Of a stretch of DNA of 64,000 nt, positions 47,639 to 56,098 are shown one piece after another. Position numbers and translations under genes: made by a program. The stretch's first letter is position 1. Each line of letters opens with the position of its first letter. Below the pieces are notes generated by a model, which saw only the letters and a program-made list of their open reading frames with translations, had not been told where the DNA came from and did no database searches. The stretch lies in the NCBI GenBank assembly GCA_003222085.1, contig QHUK01000017.1, positions 1 to 64,000 of the forward strand, read 5' to 3'. Source of the stretch: Gemmatimonadota bacterium. Lineage in GTDB: Bacteria; Gemmatimonadota; Gemmatimonadetes; Gemmatimonadales; GWC2-71-9.

Positions 47639-47883
47639 GTGTAGCCTCCGGGTCTAGTCGAAGGTTCTCGCCTTGCTCACCATCGCATGGGCGCAAGTTT
47701 CACACCTGCCTGCTGCGCGCGGGCTACGTCGCGGATCGCAACGTGGCTAGGGAGGTCGGATGGCCGCGCCGCGCGCACTGTCGCGGCCCCGCAACTTCCA
47801 CGTGTTGCGGCCGCTCGGCGTCGCAAGTCCCTCCTACAGGTGCGGTTGAATGCGCACTCGTCATACGGTAGCTTCCGCGCCCC
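47639..47883. other. Intergenic region before the amidohydrolase fragment
   Basis: A 245-base gap between the BNR lipoprotein (minus) and the amidohydrolase fragment (plus). It should contain both promoters. No hairpin, RNA gene or consensus promoter stands out. It is not part of the 266-bp duplication. Confidence 0.45.
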
Positions 47884-48182
47884 ATGAGTCCCCCTCCGTC
47901 GGCAACGGATCTCTCACTGACGCGCATCACCGACGTGCACATCCATATTCAGCCGTGGCGCGAGCTCAAGCCGCCAGTGCTCGAGGTCATGTGGCGCGGC
48001 AAGGAAGTGGAGCGCGACCGCATGATCCAGATCATGGACGACCCGCGCGCGCTGCTCGACGTGATGGACCGCGCGGGGGTGTGGCGGGCGGGCCTGGTGA
48101 ACTATCCCTCGCCCGACGTGATGGGATTCACCGATGCGACCAACGCCTTCGCCGCGAAGTACGCGCAGGCCGACCGAGAGCG
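47884..48182 (+). pseudogene. 5' fragment of the amidohydrolase gene (left copy)
   Basis: ATG 47884 opens with SPPPSATDLSLTRITDVH, a plausible native N-terminus. From 47917 on the sequence matches 56105-56370 with one mismatch (C48060 against G56248) over 266 bases. The match stops at 48182, inside codon 100 or so of a 290-residue protein, so this copy is truncated. The frame runs on into dehydrogenase remnants and then the sigma gene. Confidence 0.85.
47917..48182 (+). repeat. 266-bp direct repeat, left copy
   Basis: Identical to 56105-56370 except for one base, in the same orientation and 8,188 bases away. The pair bounds the ECF sigma / FecR / SusC / SusD / GH18 locus. Recombination between the copies would delete the locus as a circle and restore one intact amidohydrolase gene with the left N-terminus. 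Confidence 0.95.
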
Positions 48183-48302
48183 GATGAAGCTCGTCGAGGT
48201 GGTGACGCCCGCGCGGGCCCTCGGCAAGGAGCCGATCGTGGTGCAGGATTCGCCGGCGTTCGCGTCCAGCCGGCTGGGAAGGGGCTTTACAGCTGGGGGT
48301 AG
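48183..48302 (+). pseudogene. Decayed fragment of a 3-hydroxyacyl-CoA dehydrogenase gene
   Basis: ATGAAGCTCGTCGAGG at 48184 and the stretch encoding ALGKEPIVVQDSPAFASSRLG match the dehydrogenase gene at 45239 (MKLVEVV, ALGKEPIVVQDSPGFASSRLG). The segment between them is deleted. A further jump leads to a frame-shifted GKGLYSWG followed by TAG (48300-48302), equivalent to the dehydrogenase C-terminus GKGFYNWSG and its stop. Divergence is higher than in the 266-bp repeat, so this remnant is older or from another copy. Confidence 0.8.
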
Positions 48303-48366
48303 CGCGTGCTTGCCCTCCGCCGACCGGGGGTTACCTTCTCTCCGGTCACCGCCAAGCCGTTGTGCG

Positions 48367-48996
48367 ATGGGTACGTCCCCCGTCATCGTGCGGCCACAAC
48401 CTGTTCGTCGTCGGCTGCCGGACGCCCCGAGCGCCCGGGATGCGGAGCTTGCTGAAGCGATCCGGCGCGGCGACGAGCGCGCGCTTGACCGCCTCCTCGC
48501 CCACCGCTGGGCGCCGCTCGTGTCCTACGTCGCCGGTCGCGTCGGTGACGTGGAGCTGGCGAAGGACATCGCCCAGGAAGCTTTCGTGCGGCTGTGGGAG
48601 CGCCGCCACAAGATCGACCCGAGCCGGTCGGTGGTGGCTTACCTCTACCAGGTCGCGCGGCGCCGCGCCATCGACGAGCTGCGCCGGGAGGACGTCCGGG
48701 CGCGCTGGGCGGAGCGGGAGCACTACCAGGTGTTGGAGGCCACGGCGGCGGACGCGCTGGTGCGGCCGGTCCCCGATCACGACACACTGGCGGCGCTGGA
48801 CCGAGCGATCGCCGGGTTGCCCGGGCGGCGCCGCGAAGCCTTCACGCTCGTCCACGTCCAAGAGCTTTCCTACCGTGAGGCGGCGGAAGTGATGGGCATC
48901 GCCCCCCAAACGGTGGCGAACCAAGTGGCCGCCGCGCTGGCGCAGCTCCGGTGCGAGCTGAAGCAGCTGATTGCCGACCCGACTGACGTGTCGTAG
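48367..48996 (+). CDS. ECF sigma factor (FecI-like) of the SusCD locus
   Basis: A 209-residue sigma factor with region 2 (DVELAKDIAQEAFVRLWERR, VAYLYQVARRRAIDELRRED) and region 4 (LPGRRREAFTLVHVQELSYREAAEVMGIAPQTV read as one continuous domain). The frame is open back to 47884 through pseudogene remnants, but the ATG at 48367 fits the family start. It is followed by a FecR gene and SusC/SusD genes, the usual arrangement for transport-coupled sigma regulation. No clear ribosome site was seen. Confidence 0.88.
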   Translation: MGTSPVIVRPQPVRRRLPDAPSARDAELAEAIRRGDERALDRLLAHRWAPLVSYVAGRVGDVELAKDIAQEAFVRLWERRHKIDPSRSVVAYLYQVARRRAIDELRREDVRARWAEREHYQVLEATAADALVRPVPDHDTLAALDRAIAGLPGRRREAFTLVHVQELSYREAAEVMGIAPQTVANQVAAALAQLRCELKQLIADPTDVS

Positions 48997-49076
48997 GATC
49001 TCGAAGCCGGCCCTCCCTGCGCCGGGTGGCTTCCCGGCCGGGTGGTATGATTTCCCGCCTCGCCCGTATTACGAGC

Positions 49077-50087
49077 ATGACTCCCGCACGCGCAATCGAC
49101 CCGCTGCTCGCCCGCTCGCTCAAGGGCGAGGCATTACCGGAGGAGGAAGCGATGGTGCGCGAGTGGCGACGCACGGCGCCCGAAAACGAGATCGAGTACC
49201 GACAGCTCGCCCGCCTCGTCGAATGGGCGGCGCGCGTTCCCGAGCTCATCGAGGTCCCGCCGAGGCCTTCGGCTGCCGAGCTGATCGCGCCGGGTAGGCT
49301 TGGGCCGCGGGTGATCCCGCTGCGCCGCCGATTCTCGAAGGTCGGAATGGCGTGGGTCACGGCAGCCGCGGCTGCGATCGTGCTCGTGGTGGGGACCTCT
49401 TTCTACTCTCAGGTTCGGGGCCGGCCCAGTGCAGGGTCGGTCCTGGGCATTCGGGAGATCGCGACGGCGAAAACCGAGGCGGCCACGTTCGAGCTGGAGG
49501 ACGGAACGGTGATTCGGCTCGCGTCGTCCAGTCGGCTGCAGGTGCTCGCGGGTCGGAGCCGGCGTGAAGTGGCTCTGGAAGGTCGGGCCTTCTTTGCGGT
49601 GGCCCATGATGGCACGCCGTTCGTGATCCGGACCGCGGCGGGTGAGGTCGCGGTGCTCGGCACCCGCTTGGACCTGGAAGCGCGCGGCCGCGACCTGCGC
49701 GTGGTGGTGGTCGAGGGCCACGTCGCGCTCTCCACGGCACGGCAACGCACCCAGCTCCGGGCCGGAGAGATGGGCCGCGTCCTGAACGGCGCGGCCGTGC
49801 CCGTGGTCAAGGTGCCGGACGTCGATTCCTTCGTGGAATGGACCGGTAACTTCCTCGCTTTCCAGTCCACACCGCTGCACGACGCGGCTCGGGAGATCGA
49901 ACGCGTCTACGGCGCGCGGGTCGACATCCAGGATGACGACCTGGCTCATCGCGTCATCACGGCGTGGTTCCGGGACAAGAGCTTGGCCGAAGTCGTCGAT
50001 GTGGTGTGTCTGGCTGTGGCGGCGCGTTGCAGCATCGAGTCCGGTGTGGTTCGCATCCTGCCGGAAGCTCACGGAGGTGGTCGATGA
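49077..50087 (+). CDS. FecR-family anti-sigma factor
   Basis: A 336-residue protein: a cytoplasmic N-terminal part (PLLARSLKGEALPEEEAM, WRRTAPENEIEYRQLARL), one membrane helix (VGMAWVTAAAAAIVLVVGTS) and the periplasmic FecR domain (TFELEDGTVIRLASSSRLQV, VALEGRAFFAVAHD, FVIRTAAGEVAVLGTRL), then a C-terminal STN-like stretch. It should receive a signal from the TonB receptor encoded next (4-base overlap) and control the adjacent sigma factor. Start chosen at ATG 49077; 49047 is possible. Confidence 0.9.
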   Translation: MTPARAIDPLLARSLKGEALPEEEAMVREWRRTAPENEIEYRQLARLVEWAARVPELIEVPPRPSAAELIAPGRLGPRVIPLRRRFSKVGMAWVTAAAAAIVLVVGTSFYSQVRGRPSAGSVLGIREIATAKTEAATFELEDGTVIRLASSSRLQVLAGRSRREVALEGRAFFAVAHDGTPFVIRTAAGEVAVLGTRLDLEARGRDLRVVVVEGHVALSTARQRTQLRAGEMGRVLNGAAVPVVKVPDVDSFVEWTGNFLAFQSTPLHDAAREIERVYGARVDIQDDDLAHRVITAWFRDKSLAEVVDVVCLAVAARCSIESGVVRILPEAHGGGR

Positions 50088-53000
50088 GGAACCGACAACT
50101 CACTCTCGTGTCGTTGTTCGCCCTGGCCTGCATGGGCCGGGTGGCGGCGCAAACCGTGGAGTACGCACAGGCGCTCGGGCTCGCTTCAGGGGCCCGGACG
50201 GACGGCGGGCTCCTCTCGCAGCGAGCGGAGATTGTCGTGCACGGCGTCCCGCTCCCGGACGCGTTGGCGCTCTTGTCCGATCAGGCGCGGGTCCCGATCG
50301 CGTTCAGCGCGAGCCTCCTTCCGGATCGGAGTCACCGGGTGGATTGCCCGTGCCAGGCGGCGACCGTCGCTGATGCGCTGGATCGCATGCTTAAGGGGAC
50401 CAATCTCGACTTCAAGGAGATGCACGGTCAGGTGGTCATCTTCCCCCGGCTGGCGTCGGCGCCCGTCGGGATGCAGCTCGCGGCAACGCAGTGGCCCGCC
50501 GTCGACCCGGGCCGGTTGGAGATCCCGCTCTCCGAGGTGTACGCCGCCCCCTACCGCGCACAAGGGACGGGGGCGATTCGCGGGAAAGTCGTCGAGGTCG
50601 GATCCCAGCGCCCCTTGAGCCCCGTGCAAGTGACGGTCCCAGGCACGCCGCTCGCTGCAGTTACGGACGCCGGCGGCCGCTACGTGATGACAAGTGTCCC
50701 CGCCGGTCCACACACCGTGCGGGTCCGCAGTATCGGATTCGCGTCGGTCGAACGAACCGTTTCCGTGACGGATGGCGACACGGTGCAAGTGGATTTTGCG
50801 CTCTCGTTCCGCCCGATCACGCTCGACGAGGAAGTCGTGACCGGCACGGCAGGTCCGGTGTCCAAACGGACGCTCGGCAACGCGATCACCACGATCAACG
50901 CCGCCGACGTAATGGATAAGGTGGTGAACTACAATGTGGCCGAGCTGTTGCAGGCCAAGGCGCCGGGCGTGACAGTGCTGCAGGGCAGCGGCACACCCGG
51001 CGCGGCCAGCACGATCCGCGTCCGCGGCGTCACATCGCTGAACGGCGCTTCCGACGAGCCCGTGATTTACGTAGACGGCGTGCGTATCAACTCGACCTTT
51101 GGCGGCTCGTTTCGAAACAGCTACCAGCAGCCGGCTCAGGGCATCACGGCGGGGGGCGGCCAGACGGCGTCGGCGCTGGACGCGATCAACCCCGATGACA
51201 TCGAATCGCTCGAGGTGATCAAGGGCCCGGCCGCGTCGACGCTGTACGGTGCGGACGCGGCCAACGGCGTCATTCAGATCATCACCAAGCGGGGGCGCGC
51301 CGGTGACCAGAAGATGCAGTGGAATACGAAGGTGCAGCTCGGGGGGACATCGTGGGGCCTGGATCGCCGAACGAGCTTGACGACGTGCGACGCGGTACGA
51401 CTCGCGGACCCCGCAACCTGGCCCGGATGCAGTGGCGTGACCGCGGGACGCATGCTCTCGGCGCGGTATTTGGACGACGTGCTTCACACCGGCGATTTCC
51501 AAAACGCCTCTCTATCGCTCCGGGGCGGCGGGCGCGGGTATTCGTTTTACGGGGCGCTCGATAACGACCTCGAGCACGGCATCTTTTCCAACAGTCGGGA
51601 CGGGCGCACGAGCACGCGCGCCAATCTCTCGCTGAATCCGTCGGACAAAATCGACTTCACCGTGAACCTCGGGTACACGCGGACCAAGACGGCTTTCCCG
51701 ATGACCGACAACGGCCCGACCGTCCTTGAGGCAGCGTGGACCTACCAACCGGGCCGTGCGCCGCAACCGGGACAGCCTTCGAGCCACCCCTACGGCGATC
51801 CGACGCTGTATGAGCAGTACGTCAACACACTGGAGGGCGATCGGGTCACGCTGGGAGCCACACTGAGCTACCGGCCGCTGCGGTGGTTACGCCACCGGCT
51901 GACCGTGGGCGGCGACATCGGCTCCCTGGAGGCGAATCGCTACGTCCCCCCGCAGGGGCTATTCGATCCGGTGTCGCTCGGGCAGAGAACGGTGGGCACG
52001 CCGCGCAACAACGTTTACTCGCTCGACTACGCCGGAACCATCGACCACCGGCTGCCCTTCGGCGGCCTGCAGTCGGCGTTCAGCTTCGGAATGCAGTACA
52101 CCAACAAGCGCTACGAAAACGCGATCGCGCAAGGTACCGGGTTCGTGACGACGGCGGCCACTAACGTCGGCTCGGCCACGACGCGGAATTCGTGGGACGA
52201 ATTCTACCAGGTCAAATCGCTCGGGTTCTTCGCGCAAGAGCAGATCGCGTGGCGCGACCGCTTGTACGTGACGGGCGCGGTCCGCGAAGATAACAGCTCC
52301 GTGTTCGGCTCGGACATCGAACGTCTGTTCTACCCGAAGGTTTCGGCGTCGTACGTGATTTCCGACGAGGCCTTCATGCAGCGCTTCCGTTGGCTCGACA
52401 ATCTCAAGCTGCGGCTGGCCTGGGGGCAGGCGGGCAACGCCCCAGACCCATTCGCGAAGGACACGACGTACGGGTTAGTGACAACGGTCGACAACACCAC
52501 TGGTCAGGTCGTGTCGGCGCTGCAGCTGCAGACCGTGGGAAACCCCAACGTGAAGCCCGAGCGGGGAAGCGAGGTGGAGGCCGGATTCGATGCCGCGCTC
52601 CTGGGCAATCGGCTGGGTCTAGAGGTGACCTACTACCACAAGTCGACCAACGATGCGCTGATGCGCGTGCCGCTGATTCCGTCCGTGGTCGGAGGCACCG
52701 GCATCACCCAGATCCAAAACGTAGGGAAGATCACGAACACCGGACTCGAAGTGAGTCTGTTGGTGACACCCGTGCGCGCCCGCTGGGTCAACTGGGATGC
52801 CCGCCTCAGCGTCTCGGGCAACCGCAACCGACTCGTCCATTTCGGCTACCCTGCACCTTACATCTCGTACGGCTTGACGACTGAGAATCAGCGGACAGCG
52901 GAGGGGTATCCCCTGGCGGGATACTGGGTGCACGACCCCGTGCCGGACGGCAGCGGCGGCTACACCGCCGGGCCAGCACGCTTCCTCGGCCCTTCGATCC

Positions 53001-53500
53001 CGACCCGCGAGGGGTCGCTGAGCAACACCATCACGATCCTCGGGAGGTTGCGGCTATTCACGCTGCTCGACTACAAGGGCGGCTACTACCTCCTCAACCA
53101 GACTGACTGGCGCCGCTGCCTCGCTGGCGTCTGCGCGGAGGTGAACGATCCCAATGTGTCCGCGACGCGGAAAGCCGAGCTCCAGGCCCCCCTCGGAACG
53201 AACGACGCCTTGTACACGCAGCGCGCCGATTTCATCAAAGTGCGGGACGTGTCGCTGACCTATACGCTCCCCCCCGAATGGACGTCGCGCTTCCGGGCCG
53301 ACCGCGTGGCGGTCACCCTCGCGGCGCACAATCTCGGCTTCCTGTGGAAGCCGTGGTACGGGGGCCTCGACCCTGAAGTCACGTTCAACGGCGTCAATCA
53401 AACCGGCGGAGATGGGCAGGCGTTCGGATGGGTGCGCACGGATTACTGGACGCCGCCGATGTTGCGTCGCTTCACCATTTCCCTGGATGTGAGCTTCTGA
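50084..53500 (+). CDS. SusC/RagA-family TonB-linked outer-membrane receptor with STN domain
   Basis: A 1138-residue receptor. Signal peptide to about residue 22; STN signalling domain (AEIVVHGVPLPDALALLSDQ to DFKEMHGQVVIF); carboxypeptidase-regulatory-like beta domain (AIRGKVVEVGSQRPLSPVQV); SusC plug (VAELLQAKAPGVTVLQGSG, EPVIYVDGVRINS, IESLEVIKGPAASTLYG with NGVIQIITKRG); and a large barrel ending FTISLDVSF. The STN domain fits signalling to FecR. With SusD it would import an oligosaccharide, perhaps chitin-derived given the GH18 gene. Confidence 0.93.
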   Translation: MRNRQLTLVSLFALACMGRVAAQTVEYAQALGLASGARTDGGLLSQRAEIVVHGVPLPDALALLSDQARVPIAFSASLLPDRSHRVDCPCQAATVADALDRMLKGTNLDFKEMHGQVVIFPRLASAPVGMQLAATQWPAVDPGRLEIPLSEVYAAPYRAQGTGAIRGKVVEVGSQRPLSPVQVTVPGTPLAAVTDAGGRYVMTSVPAGPHTVRVRSIGFASVERTVSVTDGDTVQVDFALSFRPITLDEEVVTGTAGPVSKRTLGNAITTINAADVMDKVVNYNVAELLQAKAPGVTVLQGSGTPGAASTIRVRGVTSLNGASDEPVIYVDGVRINSTFGGSFRNSYQQPAQGITAGGGQTASALDAINPDDIESLEVIKGPAASTLYGADAANGVIQIITKRGRAGDQKMQWNTKVQLGGTSWGLDRRTSLTTCDAVRLADPATWPGCSGVTAGRMLSARYLDDVLHTGDFQNASLSLRGGGRGYSFYGALDNDLEHGIFSNSRDGRTSTRANLSLNPSDKIDFTVNLGYTRTKTAFPMTDNGPTVLEAAWTYQPGRAPQPGQPSSHPYGDPTLYEQYVNTLEGDRVTLGATLSYRPLRWLRHRLTVGGDIGSLEANRYVPPQGLFDPVSLGQRTVGTPRNNVYSLDYAGTIDHRLPFGGLQSAFSFGMQYTNKRYENAIAQGTGFVTTAATNVGSATTRNSWDEFYQVKSLGFFAQEQIAWRDRLYVTGAVREDNSSVFGSDIERLFYPKVSASYVISDEAFMQRFRWLDNLKLRLAWGQAGNAPDPFAKDTTYGLVTTVDNTTGQVVSALQLQTVGNPNVKPERGSEVEAGFDAALLGNRLGLEVTYYHKSTNDALMRVPLIPSVVGGTGITQIQNVGKITNTGLEVSLLVTPVRARWVNWDARLSVSGNRNRLVHFGYPAPYISYGLTTENQRTAEGYPLAGYWVHDPVPDGSGGYTAGPARFLGPSIPTREGSLSNTITILGRLRLFTLLDYKGGYYLLNQTDWRRCLAGVCAEVNDPNVSATRKAELQAPLGTNDALYTQRADFIKVRDVSLTYTLPPEWTSRFRADRVAVTLAAHNLGFLWKPWYGGLDPEVTFNGVNQTGGDGQAFGWVRTDYWTPPMLRRFTISLDVSF

Positions 53501-54876
53501 TGCGGGTCCGGCGCGCCGAAAGGATGGGAACGGCCATGAACTGGATGCCAAGAGCTCTCCCCTTGCCACTGGCGGTGGCCGTGGTCAGCTGCCTCGTTGG
53601 CCTCGCTGCCTGCGGCAATCTGCTGGACGTCGAGACGCGCGGCCTCATTACCGAGGGGCAAATCAAGCAGCAAAAACTCATCGGTGCGGTCGTGGCGGCT
53701 GCGGAAGGTTCCTACCACGTCGCATTCAACTGGGTGGCGCACAGCGGTGCCGCGGCCTCCGACGAGATGATCTTCTCACATCCTTGGACGCCGTGGAACA
53801 CCTACGATGAGCGCACGCTCTCGGCCGAGGGGTGCCCGCACGACAATTGCGGATTTGGGTACGACTGGATGCAACAGGCCCGTGTCACAGGAGTCCGAAG
53901 CGTGCAGCAGTTGGAGGCGATGCAGGCTCCGGATTCGGCGATCGCGCACGCGCTCGTCTACGCCGGCTTCAGCACCGTGATGCTGGCCGACTACCTGTGC
54001 CAGGTGGTGTTCAACGGCGGACCGCCGCTCGACCCCCCTCAGGCGTACGACTCGGCCATCGCGATCTTCCAGGAAGCGGTGCAGCGCGCCGGCGGCGACG
54101 CGTACCTCACCAGCCTGGCGAACGTCGGCATCGCCCGCTCCTACCTCAACAAGAACGACCTGAACCACGCAGTCGAGTACGCCCTGAAGGTAGATGCGAC
54201 GTTCACCGCGTGGGTCAAATTCGTCGATAGCGACAACTTCGGCGACTGGGTGAACAAGTACAACCTGTTTCATCGCAGCACGGCGCTCGAGTTTACGAGC
54301 GCCCTGGACCCGGCCGAATGGCGGACCAAGCGAGATCTCCGGGTTCCCTTCCTGACGGACAGCACGGAAGGGATGTTCAGCCCCCATCCGGAGGCGCGCC
54401 GCGCCTACTTCCCTTACACGCCCTCGTCCTTCGAGGGGTGGACGCCCGGCAACCGCGACACCATCGCCGGCGGCGCGGACGTCCGGTTCGCGTCCGGTCT
54501 CGAAGCGCAGTACATCATCGCCGAGGCGAGCCTGTACGGCGCGACCGGTGGCTGGACCAGCGCGCAGGTCCTGAACTTCATCGACGCGCGGCGGGCGGTC
54601 GGCGCGGGCGCCCCGTCGCCCTACACGGGCTCGGACCCCGCAGGCGAACTGCGCGAGCAGCGGAAGATGGATTTCTACTTCGCGGGCTATCGGTTGCCTG
54701 ATATCATCCGTTACAAGAAATACCACGGCATCGATCTGTGGCCGACGGGCGTGATCGGTGGGTACGGCGTGGACCGCGATGGCAACCCGCCCGCGACTGC
54801 GCCACAATGGCGTTACGGGACGCGCGAGTGCTGGCCGGTGGCGCAGAGCGAAGTCAATACGAATCCCAATTTCTGA
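53500..54876 (+). CDS. SusD/RagB-family surface lipoprotein
   Basis: A 458-residue glycan-binding partner of SusC. The signal is of lipoprotein type (LAVAVVSCLVGLAAC). TPR-like helices include AIAHALVYAGFSTVMLADYL, YDSAIAIFQEAVQRAG and SLANVGIARSYLNKNDLNHA; YIIAEASLYGATGG and LREQRKMDFYFAGYRLPDI match the conserved SusD C-terminal region. ATG 53500 overlaps the SusC stop by one base; 53524 and 53536 are alternative starts closer to the signal peptide. Confidence 0.88.
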   Translation: MRVRRAERMGTAMNWMPRALPLPLAVAVVSCLVGLAACGNLLDVETRGLITEGQIKQQKLIGAVVAAAEGSYHVAFNWVAHSGAAASDEMIFSHPWTPWNTYDERTLSAEGCPHDNCGFGYDWMQQARVTGVRSVQQLEAMQAPDSAIAHALVYAGFSTVMLADYLCQVVFNGGPPLDPPQAYDSAIAIFQEAVQRAGGDAYLTSLANVGIARSYLNKNDLNHAVEYALKVDATFTAWVKFVDSDNFGDWVNKYNLFHRSTALEFTSALDPAEWRTKRDLRVPFLTDSTEGMFSPHPEARRAYFPYTPSSFEGWTPGNRDTIAGGADVRFASGLEAQYIIAEASLYGATGGWTSAQVLNFIDARRAVGAGAPSPYTGSDPAGELREQRKMDFYFAGYRLPDIIRYKKYHGIDLWPTGVIGGYGVDRDGNPPATAPQWRYGTRECWPVAQSEVNTNPNF

Positions 54877-54883
54877 CGGGCGT

Positions 54884-56089
54884 GTGTCCGAGGCAGGCGT
54901 GACGGGTCTGGCGTGGTCTAGCCGGGCCCGTCTCGGTCTCCTGGCATTGCTCCTCGGGTGTGCCGCACCCGCGCCGGCGCCCGCCCCGCAGCCCTCTCCC
55001 AAGGTCATTGCCTACCTCGCCTCCTGGGGCGTACGGGCGAAGGGCGTGCGGATCGCAGACATTCCCGCCGATCGGCTGACCCACGTCTTGTACGCCTTCG
55101 GGCACCTCGCCGCGGACGGGCGGGCCGCGTTCGGCGATTCGACTCTGGATGTGGCGAACTTTCGCGAGTTGAGCCAGTTGAAGCAGCGCTTCCCGCACCT
55201 GCGCGTCCTGATCTCCCTCGGCGGTTGGGGCGGGTCGAAGTACTTCTCGGACGCGGCGGCGACCCCGGAGGCGCGCCGCGCCCTGGTCACGTCCACGATC
55301 GAGCTCTTCATCCGTGGCTTTCCGGCGGTGTTCGACGGCGTCGACGTCGATTGGGAGTTTCCCGTCGCGGGCGGACTGCCCGAGAACGGGTACCGGATCG
55401 AGGACCGGGGCAACTTCACGCTGCTGCTGGCGGAATTCCGCCGGCAGCTGGACTCGGCAGGCGCCGGGGAACGTCGGCACTACGACCTCACAATCGCCGC
55501 GTCAGCGCGACCATGGGAGGTCGCGAACCTCGAGCTGGCAGAGCTGCCGCGCTATCTCGACTGGATCAACGTGATGACTTACGACTACCATTCCGTAGAC
55601 ACCATCGCCCACTTCAACGCGCCGCTGCACGCCGCGCCGGGCGACCCCACGCCTGAGCTGAACATCGAGGCGTCGTTGCGACTCTTTCTCGACGCGCGCG
55701 TGCCTCCGCGCCAGCTCGCGGTGGGTGTGCCGTTCTACGGGCGGGGATACGGGAGTGTCGCGGCGGAGCGTGACGGCCTGTTTCAGAAGGCCGACTACAC
55801 GGGCGCACCGGACTGGGGCAGCGGTGGGATCGACTATCGTGTGCTGGCGAGCCGAGAGCCCGAGCGCCACGGCTTCCGACGGTACTGGCAGCGCGCGGCG
55901 CAGGTGCCCTGGCTCTACAACGCGGAGCGGCGGATCTGGATCAGCTACGATGATTCCCAGTCGGTGGAGTTGAAGGCGAGATTCGCGCGCGACCGGGCGC
56001 TGGGCGGGATCATGTTCTGGGAGCTGGGCGGGGACGATGGCACTCTGCTCCGCGCCATTCATCGCGGCCTCGGGTCCGGTCGCGACTAG
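54884..56089 (+). CDS. GH18-family glycoside hydrolase (chitinase-like) lipoprotein
   Basis: A 401-residue GH18 TIM barrel. The signal is of lipoprotein type (LGLLALLLGC), followed by a Pro/Ala linker. IAYLASWGVRAKG, VLISLGGWGGS and the catalytic FDGVDVDWEFP (DxxDxDxE, Glu as acid) are clear, with VMTYDYHSVDT and FYGRGYG. GTG 54884 lies 7 bases after the susD stop. Chitin or a related GlcNAc polymer is the likely substrate, which would make the whole cluster a chitin-use locus. Confidence 0.9.
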   Translation: MSEAGVTGLAWSSRARLGLLALLLGCAAPAPAPAPQPSPKVIAYLASWGVRAKGVRIADIPADRLTHVLYAFGHLAADGRAAFGDSTLDVANFRELSQLKQRFPHLRVLISLGGWGGSKYFSDAAATPEARRALVTSTIELFIRGFPAVFDGVDVDWEFPVAGGLPENGYRIEDRGNFTLLLAEFRRQLDSAGAGERRHYDLTIAASARPWEVANLELAELPRYLDWINVMTYDYHSVDTIAHFNAPLHAAPGDPTPELNIEASLRLFLDARVPPRQLAVGVPFYGRGYGSVAAERDGLFQKADYTGAPDWGSGGIDYRVLASREPERHGFRRYWQRAAQVPWLYNAERRIWISYDDSQSVELKARFARDRALGGIMFWELGGDDGTLLRAIHRGLGSGRD

Positions 56090-56098
56090 GTTGGCCTC

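Noticed and set aside
47884-48996. A genuine 370-residue sigma factor with an N-terminal enzyme domain
   Set aside because: The N-terminal part is a truncated duplicate and a decayed fragment; the sigma family start fits 48367.
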